Assembly: GCA_027600665.1 (NCBI GenBank)
Contig: JADGJL010000313.1
Location: 1 to 25,600 of the forward strand
Reading direction: 5' to 3'
Source of the DNA: Irineochytrium annulatum
Lineage: Eukaryota; Chytridiomycota; Chytridiomycetes; Chytridiales; Chytridiaceae
Length of the DNA stretch: 25,600 nt
Shown here: piece after piece, positions 19,021-25,600 of the stretch
Layout: every line of letters starts with the position of its first letter
Position numbering within the stretch: position 1 is the stretch's first letter
Notes under the pieces: generated by a model
Told to the model about the DNA's origin: nothing
The model's input: only the letters and a program-made list of their open reading frames with translations
The model's database searches: none
Position numbers and translations under genes: made by a program

Positions 19021-21297
19021 TCACTCCGCGACAGCCCAAGCTGTTTCATCCGCCTTGGCAGACGCGTCCCCAATCGCACCGACCTTCTTCTCCTCGCCCG
19101 GAAACCCAACCTCCTCCATGTCACGCACAGGGACGTGCTCCTTGCCATCCCACTCGGTCTCCGTGTCGATCGGCGGGCCTGAACCAAAAGAGTCGATTTT
19201 CAAGGTGAGTCAGGAATTGAGGAAAAATATAACGAAGATGAGTGAGCGAAACGCACCCTTGAACCACTTTTTCGCGGTCCCGAACCAGAAGCCCAAGCTC
19301 AGCGCAGCGACGGCGAACACCATCGCGGGCGCCCAGTTGAAGTTCTGCAGGTACGCGGTCACGTACGCGTTGTTGTCCGACATCGTGACGTTCGTCCCGT
19401 CCGGCATGGTCTGGTTGTAGTCGAACTCGGTCGGGTCGGTGTAGTTGGTCGGGAGGATGAGGACGACGGAGGAGACGAGGAGGAAGATGATGGCGACAAC
19501 GGCCACGGGGAGGCCGGCGGCGCCGAGGGAGAAAGGGCCGGGAGGGAAATGGCGATGATTGGCGACGCGGAGGGCGATGGGGATCGCGTACGCCAGGTAG
19601 GTGCCGATGACGCCGAACGAGTTGATGGCGAAGTAGCTGGTCCGAAGTCAATATATATCGAGACTCAAGACGCGGAAATGGAAGATGAAAGGACAAGCTT
19701 ACAGGGTGGACGAGTACAAGCTAGGCAGCAAGATGATGGAGTCGAAGATCATGATGGAGTACGTCGCGCGCACCGGCACGGCGTTTTCATTCAGCTTGTG
19801 CAGCCAGTTGCTCCCGGGCAAGGCACCATCGCGCGAGAACGCGAACGTCTGCCTCGCGTGCGTCGCAACCAGCCCAAAGATGTTCGTGATAGCAATCATC
19901 ATCAGCAAAACGTTGAAGGCGATCGCACCCGCATTGCCCACGGTGTTCAAAAAGATTTGCGTGAGAGCGAACGGGCCAAGGCTGCCGAGGGCCGTGTAGC
20001 CGTCATTGGAGGGGTCGATGGTGGAGAGGAGGCAGAAGAGGGCAAAGTAGCCCGAGACGAAGGTGCCGACCATGGCCATGGCGATCGAGCGTGGGCCCTG
20101 GATCGCGACGTTGTTCGTCTCCTCGGCAAGGTGAGCGGCTGAGTCGTAGCCGGTGTAGGTGAGGGTGGCGAGGAGGATGGAGATCAGGCCCGCCCAAGAG
20201 TCCGGCAGGCCGGTGGCGTTGTTCCAGCTCGCGTTGGAGAAGAGCTGGGCGAGCGAGACGTGGACGGGGGATGCTGGTTTGCGTGCTTGGTTAAATGCCA
20301 CTCGAGCCAAAAAAAAAAAAAAAAAAAAACAAACGAAGTAACAAGCAATTCGAGCTAACCGGCAACACAGCTGATGCAAATGACGGCCAAGCCGATAGCG
20401 TTAAGCCAGAAGCAGAACTTCCCGAGCATATCAATGCCCTTGGATCCGACCAGCGCGCAGGAGCCGCCCATGTACATGGCCAAGAACCCGCCGAACAAGG
20501 TCACAAGCTTGGACGCCCACGTCCCCGCCTGGAAGACATTGCAGAGTATGAATATGTTTGCCAAGAACTGGCCGAACGCGTACGCCGTCCCCGAGGCCAG
20601 ACCGGCGAGGCCGACGGAGTTGAAGTATCCGGTCATGTACGAGGCGAAGGGTGCCCACTTCGGGCCGGCGAGGGAGGCTGACCACTACGCACGCACGTTA
20701 GAGAGGGTGTCGATGGCGAGTAAAACCACGAATCAAGGCTCACGTAGTAGAGACCGCCGCTGGTCGGGTAAGATGACACGATCTCACTCATGGACGCGGC
20801 GACAAAGGCCGACAGAAGCGAGATGACAGGCCAAGTCACCAGCATGCCCTGGGGTCCTGTTCAAAACAGCGAATTTTAGCACAAAACACCTGTATGCACG
20901 TTGTAAAAATGGTTTTGCTCCTACATACCACCACCGATCAAGCCCTGGTAAAGCAGCGGCAGCACCGACATGGGCTCTGACAGGATCGTGAACGCGATAC
21001 CAAAGTTGGAGAAGGCATTGAGAGCACGGATGAATTCCTGGCAGAGTGTAAACGCGATGAGTGGGTGCACCAAGCAACAGTGCGCGCCAGCGCGACGGCC
21101 ACCGGAACATGAGGGCGATCATCGCTCTTTCTGTAACCATGCCAAGCACGCCTCTGCACGCACCCTCCTGGAAGGAGCCTGGAGGCGTCCTCATCAGTCC
21201 GCCCGAGCAACGCTCCCTCGGTCTCAATGAGCAAAGGAAGTACCTGCTTGTATCCCAGTTGATGAAGTCGTCCCACGTCGTCCTTGGAGACTGGCAT
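19021..21297 (-). CDS. Amino-acid / GABA / choline-type permease (APC superfamily, ACT family)
   Basis: Predicted 569-residue membrane transporter with about 12 helices. Seven exons: 21244-21297, 20929-21037, 20744-20856, 20360-20684, 19703-20273, 19257-19636, 19021-19178; all phases agree. The N-terminus keeps the fungal pattern LGYKQEF followed by NFGIAFTIL. Helix-linked motifs include SEIVSSYPTSGGLYYWSASL with AGPKWAPFASYMTGYFN, TYTGYDSAAHLAEETNN with GPRSIAMAM, and THARQTFAFSRDGALPGS, which are diagnostic of the UGA4/HNM1-like group that carries GABA, choline, polyamines or amino acids. The substrate cannot be read from sequence. A Lys-containing acidic tail follows the last helix (FGTAKKWFKG) and may be a regulatory, ubiquitin-accepting region. 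Intron 1 is 206 bp, much longer than the other five (59-86 bp). Intron 4 contains a run of 21 T on the coding strand. The start MPVSKDDVGRLHQLGYK fits the family. Confidence 0.92.
20309..20329. repeat. Poly(A)/poly(T) tract in permease intron 4
   Basis: Twenty-one consecutive A on the plus strand, read as poly(T) in the permease pre-mRNA, just upstream of a TTTAACC branch-like site and 33 bases before the CAG acceptor. It may act as a polypyrimidine tract. Its exact length could also be a sequencing or slippage artefact. Confidence 0.8.
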
Positions 21298-22347
21298 GGC
21301 TGGAGCACGGTGTCGGGAACGGCAGCAAGGATGCAGAAAGGACGACGACGGAACGGCGTCAATCAGGACGAACCAGGTCGAGACTCGCCGGGGGATGAGC
21401 GCGCCGAGGTAGTGATGCGGGCCGACGGGGGATCCTTGGGGGCGCGAAGTCTAATGCGTCCTGATGTCTTTCCGTTCGTTCGTCAAATCGTGCACGCTAT
21501 TTCGGGGTCAGCTATTTTCAGTCGTGAGGCTCTGGCGTCTTTGCCTTTCGTCCGCCCCCTTTTCTCCATACTTCAACCAGCCTTTAATTGCCAGATATTT
21601 GGTGAGCCATCATCCACATCCCGTTCTGCCAACATTGGAGAACAGAAGGCGTAAGCTGACAAAATGTTGGATTATCTGACTACGGGGCAGAAGAGTTGGC
21701 GTCTCCGTCAGGTTCTTCAGGTGATGTCCCGCCTGCCATCACCACACCTCGCAGCCCTTTAGGTCGGGCGTTTTAATTATTTTTCTTCTCAAAGACGAGG
21801 TCTCATTTTTTCGAGTTGCCGCCGTCCATGGTCAGCGCGTCTTTCGTCAGGGTGAGTATAAGGCACCGACTCGATATCGCTGAGCCCATGGCGACCAAGC
21901 CAGCCAACAACGCGTGTCGGGCGTAAGTCGGATCAGATATCAACCGAACCTAATTGTAATAAAGCAAGGAAAGAAATTCCATTTCAAGTTGCCACCCACC
22001 CGACCGACTCGTAAATACGCCCAGGGCGAATGCATCGTGTGGAGTCGAAGCGGGTTCGTTGATGACCTCTACACAGCCCTCGTTGCCAAGTAGCTTATCT
22101 TGTGGTTGTCTTTGAAGAAGGTCCATCTGCATGGCGTGGGCACTAAGTAAAGCATGCACAGAAGATTCCTGGCTTCCATTCTTGAGCAAGGATCCGGCCG
22201 GTCCGTTTCAGCACGGCCGGCATCGTCATTCTCGGAAACCCGAAATAATTGGAGCTTCGAATTCCCGCTGCCTCCAGTAGTCTTCACCTGTCCGCGCGGT
22301 GGTGTCCGCGAGCCGGTGACTTACGCATCTCCCACCTACCTGCAGTC
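21298..22347. promoter_or_regulatory. Long divergent region between the permease and the zinc-finger gene
   Basis: About 1.05 kb between outward-facing start codons with no supported gene. It must hold the promoters of both genes. Two GATA-type elements on the minus strand are visible (TTATC at 21672-21676, CTTATC at 22094-22099). GATA factors control nitrogen-responsive permeases in fungi, but two short matches in this length are close to chance. A 24-base ATG-to-GTGAGT unit at 21828-21851 could be a tiny exon; it is not called as a gene. Confidence 0.35.
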
Positions 22348-23085
22348 ATGGTCTCTATTGCCGAACTCGTCAACTACGACGAGGGCGTCTTCCACCCGTG
22401 CTTCGACCCTGTCCACGACCTACCATCACCCGTGAAGGCCCAACGCGATCTTCACTTCCTCTTGCAACCACAGCGCTGCATCGAACCGCAAACGAACGGC
22501 CGCCAACACATGGACCGACACCACCCGCATCGTCATCATGGGACCCCGCCTTCACCGTCCCCGACACCTTCTTACCACCAGATCATCCACAGCGCCGTAT
22601 CGCCCGCTTCAGCACCCATCTCCCCAAGCTCCTCGTCGCCACCGCCCGCGAGATTCCCCCGGCAATTTCTCGTCGCGACTGGCACGCACCGCGGCCGCCG
22701 CGCCAAGGTCGTCGTCCCTTTAAAGGTCGATGCCACCCCCTCCTCCTCTTCCTCCCATCCTACTCTCTCCGACGACCAACGCGACGGCACCACAGCAGAC
22801 CTCGGCCCGGCCTACGACGAGGAGGCCGCAGCCCGCCTGGGTATCGGCTTCATCTGCCCGCTACGGAGGTGCGGAACCGCGTTTAGGAGGAGGTATAACA
22901 TGGTAAGCAATACTTTTTGCCTTCCACTGGAGGTCTCAAGATGCTGATGAAGCTGATTGTGCGCGTAGGTGCAGCATTTCAAGGCGCATGCGAAGCGGGC
23001 CGGCGCGCCGCGGGACGTTGTTGATGCGGGGGTTGCTATGCTGCGAGGGGTGCAGCGCGGGGTCGTGCCAGATTACTTTAAGTGA
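22348..23085 (+). CDS. Protein with a single C-terminal C2H2 zinc finger
   Basis: Two exons (22348-22902, 22969-23085) give 223 residues. The N-terminus reads MVSIAELVNYDEGVFHPCFD. The middle is Pro/Ser/His-rich and likely disordered. Near the C-terminus a classic finger appears, CPLRRCGTAFRRRYNM then VQHFKAH, fitting C-x4-C-x12-H-x3-H. The 66-bp intron falls inside the finger, between the Met and Val before the first His; only the spliced form has both zinc-binding His. A basic/hydrophobic tail (AMLRGVQRGVVPDYFK) follows. Likely role: nucleic-acid binding or transcriptional regulation; a single finger usually needs flanking basic residues or a partner for sequence-specific DNA binding. The target is unknown. 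It lies in the same direction as the Gln/Pro-rich gene downstream. The ATG at 22348 has a reasonable context (cagtcATGg). Confidence 0.75.
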
Positions 23086-23536
23086 CGACCGGGGAGCGCA
23101 CCGTGCTGGCGCGATGGCTTCTCGTCGTGGGCTGAGGGGCGCTGGAAGACGGACCCCAGTGACGCCTCGGAGAGCCGGCTGATGCCGTCTTGCTCGTTAT
23201 TTGTACCATTTCGTGTCCCTTGTGACAGTGCATGCAGAGACGTATAGAAGCCGCAAAAGCCCGCATCACGTTTACCTAGAATGTTGTTGAGATAAATGAT
23301 GACTTTTACATAGCAGAAGGTAAATACAAGCAGCGTCTCAAGAAGAAATAATCATGAAGAAGGGAACATGGGTAAAACGGCGATTGGTTCTTTTTCTGCG
23401 CTTGCGACCCCTGGCAGCGGTTGCGCTGAGCATAAAAAAAAAAGGAAGGAAAGGTCACCCCGCTGGATAAAACAACGTCCGCGGCTAACTGCCGTTCCTG
23501 CAACGCGCGACAATCGAAAGAAGCCGGCCGGCATAA
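23086..23536. other. Spacer between the zinc-finger gene and the Gln/Pro-rich gene
   Basis: 451 bases, moderately AT-rich, with an A-rich stretch at 23435-23447. It should hold the zinc-finger gene's 3' UTR and the promoter of the next gene. Only short broken frames are seen. Confidence 0.4.
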
Positions 23537-25600
23537 GTGCATGCTGTTACGTTTCAAGCTCGCGCCTGGGGTAAAGGAGTAACGGTTTGCTGCTCGGTCG
23601 TTTTTACAACGCATTTAAACTCGGGCGTTAACCTGGCAGGATATCTTGACGCGAAAAGGGCACAAGGGATCGACGGGGAAAGTCGCGACATTCAGGATAA
23701 CCGCCGTCTGGAGAACGACCGCTTTTTCTTCCCTGAGGGCTACGAAAACCCGCCCCGCGTACTCCTACCCCGAGATCACGAAACTCTTCACGTTCTTGCA
23801 ACGCTTGCTGGCGACGACTGCATAAAGATAGCTGTTACAGCCCGACCTCAGCCAGCCCGCGCGGTCGTCGGCTTCGAGTGCAAGACGGATTCAGTCACCG
23901 GTGACCTCGACGCCCCACCGCCACGCCGTCGGCTTGCTGGCGCTCGCAAAGTGACCTTTCATCTCCATCTCCAAGACCCGACTGGATACCAGACGGGTCC
24001 CTCAACGCTGACGACTGGATTTCGTGGTGAGTCGGCTCGAGCAACCCGTGCGTTGTGTTCCGACGGCTGCGATCTTTGAAACCCCCCTGAGAAGAACGTG
24101 AACAGAAACAATAAAAAAAGCCGCGCATATCAGCAGAGTGCTAATCTTTCATTTTAGAGACCACGCGAAGAACAAGCGCGGTGCACGGCTTCATCGAGTT
24201 TCTTTGACGGACATTGGCGGGCCCGACCGACTGCTACCCATTGCTGGACCCATTCATCGCAGCTCCGACCGCGGCCTCGCGATGGACGAGGACGCTGTCG
24301 AACCCCCCGTGGACGAGATGGTCCGGGAGCCGACCGCTTCGCCCTTGCGAACACGACGGAGCGCCAGCGAGCATGGGGCGGTCGTCATGTCCATCGCCAA
24401 TCTATGCGCCGGCGGCTCGGCGCCGCCCGCAGCTCCCTACGCCGTCTCTCCGTCGTCCTCGGCTACTTCCTCGGCCGCCCGGTCGGTCGCAACCAGGTTC
24501 TTCGTCCCCATTTTGGCTGGCAGCAACCCGGGACACGGCGCGGCGCCGATGGTCACGCCGCCCTCGACAGCCGGCCCGAGCGGCCTGCTTTCCCCGGTCC
24601 CAACCACGACGCCAAACTCGCCCGTCTTTGTCCTGAGCCAGAGTCACATTCGACCGCCCGCAACGTCAGCGGCGCAGTTCGCACATAACTCCTTCGCGCA
24701 CCACCCGCACCCCCCGCACCAACAACAGCTGCACACCTACCACCCTGTCGTCGCGCAGCAGCAGCAGCCCGCGACCCCCGTCACGCCCCTAATCCCTACC
24801 TGGCAATCCGCGTCATGGCAGTCGCCAGCACAAAGTCACCAACATCACTCCATCCAACCCGTCACCCTCCCGCCGCTCTCCAGCCACCTCATCGACCCGG
24901 CTTACGCCATGCTTCTCCCTCCAATACAGCCGCTGTCGGCCGCGCCGCCTCCTCCACAGCCGCAACCGATGGAGCTGGCACCGATACGCGCCACGCCACG
25001 ACATCACCTCGACCGCGCGCTTTGGATTCGGACGAGCCCAGTATTACCCCAGCAACACCAGCAGCAGCAGCAGCAGCAGCACTGGCCACAACAGCCACAG
25101 CCGCGGTCGGCCCAGTCCGACCCCCAACCAACCTTCCACGGCTACCGCCCCGTTCTCCCGCAAGCACAACCACAACCACAACCACAACCACAGCAGCCAT
25201 ATCACAGGTCCCCACCACCACAGCCGTCCTATCAACCCTTCTATCAGCCCCAACATCACCAGCTCCCGCAGCCGCAAGACTCGGCGGCCCCCAGCGCATC
25301 CTCGTCCTCGTCCCACCGCTCCGTCTCCCGCTCCGCGCCCACATCCCCATCCGCATCCGAGCACCACCACAACCAGAACCACAACCACGCGCAACACGCG
25401 CACCAGACCCCTTCAGCCCCGTCACCCGCGATCCCGGACCGCTTCCCGCCCCAGTACGCGTCGACGTCCCGCAAGCACCCGGGTCGGCGGGCGGCGCGGG
25501 TGGCGCTGAGGGAGGACGGGACGGGCGCGGCCGCGATGGTGGTGGTCAATGAGTCCGGGCAGGAGGAGCTTGTCAGCTTGGATGATGGGGAGGGCGGGAC
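23537..25600 (+). CDS. Gln/Pro/His-rich regulator-like protein, 3' end cut by the window
   Basis: Two-exon model: 23537-24026 and 24160 to the window edge, still open after about 640 codons. The donor CGTG|GTGAGT and the acceptor TTTTAGAG|AC (second AG of the pair) join the frames as TTGFR-DHAKNKRGARLHRVSL. Exon 1 has a folded-looking part: RFFFPEGYENPPRVLLPRD, then KIAVTARPQPARAVVGFECK and KVTFHLHLQDPTGYQ. Part of it (V-x3-P-Q-x-A-R, then G) faintly recalls the start of a fungal velvet domain, but the second velvet half is absent. Exon 2 is low complexity, with Ser/Ala/Pro, poly-Gln (seven CAG codons near 25059-25079), Gln-Pro hexanucleotide repeats near 25168-25193, and His/Asn runs. The last visible part is ordered again (RRAARVALREDGTG, MVVVNESGQEELVSLDD). 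This pattern suits a transcriptional regulator. The start is uncertain: ATGs at 24282 or 24388 (MSIANLCAG, a start common in fungal regulators) are alternatives if exon 1 is not used. Confidence 0.55.
25059..25079 (+). repeat. CAG trinucleotide run (poly-Gln)
   Basis: Seven tandem CAG codons encode Gln within the Gln/Pro-rich gene, flanked by CAC codons. Such runs vary in length between strains. Confidence 0.75.
25168..25193 (+). repeat. CAACCA hexanucleotide repeat (Gln-Pro)
   Basis: About four tandem CAACCA units encode alternating Gln-Pro in the same gene, followed directly by CAGCAG. It is distinct from the CAG run about 90 bases upstream. Confidence 0.7.

Noticed and set aside
20309..20329. 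Poly(A) run as a retroposon or processed-transcript tail
   Set aside because: It lies inside an in-phase permease intron, with no target-site duplication or retroelement sequence next to it.
21828..21851. ATG plus seven codons followed by a perfect GTGAGT donor
   Set aside because: It could be a tiny first exon, but I found no downstream exon that continues it convincingly; left as an observation in the promoter entry.
24815..25552. 245-codon Pro/Thr/Ala-rich frame overlapping the Gln/Pro-rich gene
   Set aside because: It is a shifted reading of the CAG and CAACCA repeats. The chosen frame is open over the full stretch, continues to the window edge and ends in ordered sequence.
1..25600. 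tRNA, rRNA, CRISPR, transposon and virus-like signals
   Set aside because: I read for cloverleaf-like B-box patterns, regular repeat-spacer arrays, transposase or reverse-transcriptase motifs and terminal inverted repeats, and found none I could support.

Overview
This window looks like nuclear DNA from a fungus. The genes are interrupted by many short introns (mostly 40-80 bp) with GT...AG ends and CTAAC-type branch points. Coding sequence is GC-rich and spacers are AT-rich. Two conserved eukaryotic proteins, MED6 and ZW10, are clearly recognisable, and there is a fungal-type amino-acid/GABA permease. The phylum cannot be fixed by reading alone; an early-diverging (chytrid-like) or basidiomycete source would both fit. 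I found no rRNA, tRNA, CRISPR array, transposon or virus-like sequence. Exon models were built by hand from splice-site phase and protein continuity, and every internal junction reported was checked for reading frame.

Layout, left to right. (1) 226-2139, minus: Ser/Pro-rich disordered protein. (2) 2437-4512, minus: secreted CBM9-like carbohydrate-binding protein on a long Thr/Ser stalk, 8 exons. (3) 4913-7019, plus: arrestin-like protein with a beta-sandwich and two DM9 repeats. (4) 7109-8201, minus: type I membrane protein with a KKxx ER-retrieval tail, family unknown. (5) 8335-8865, minus: small cupin. (6) 9175-10713, minus: Mediator subunit MED6. (7) 11399-14173, minus: a second arrestin/DM9 protein. 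(8) 14435-17429, plus: ZW10. (9) 17690-18437, plus: Gly-rich small protein. (10) 19021-21297, minus: amino-acid/GABA-type permease. (11) 22348-23085, plus: protein with one C2H2 zinc finger. (12) about 23537 to beyond 25600, plus: Gln/Pro/His-rich regulator-like protein, cut by the window edge.

The most unusual content is the pair of arrestin-DM9 proteins (items 3 and 7). Both have the order arrestin N, arrestin C, PPC-like beta-sandwich, two DM9 repeats, yet their sequences and intron layouts differ strongly. Arrestin folds are cytosolic trafficking adaptors and DM9 repeats are lectin-like in animals, so the fusion suggests an intracellular adaptor that recognises glycans or vesicle cargo. 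That function is inference. One of the two shares a 400-bp divergent promoter region with the secreted CBM9-like protein, and the other shares a 261-bp region with ZW10, a vesicle-tethering and kinetochore factor. The KKxx membrane protein lies tail to tail with the first arrestin-DM9 gene. The window is therefore rich in secretory-pathway and trafficking genes, but nothing in the sequence proves that they act together.
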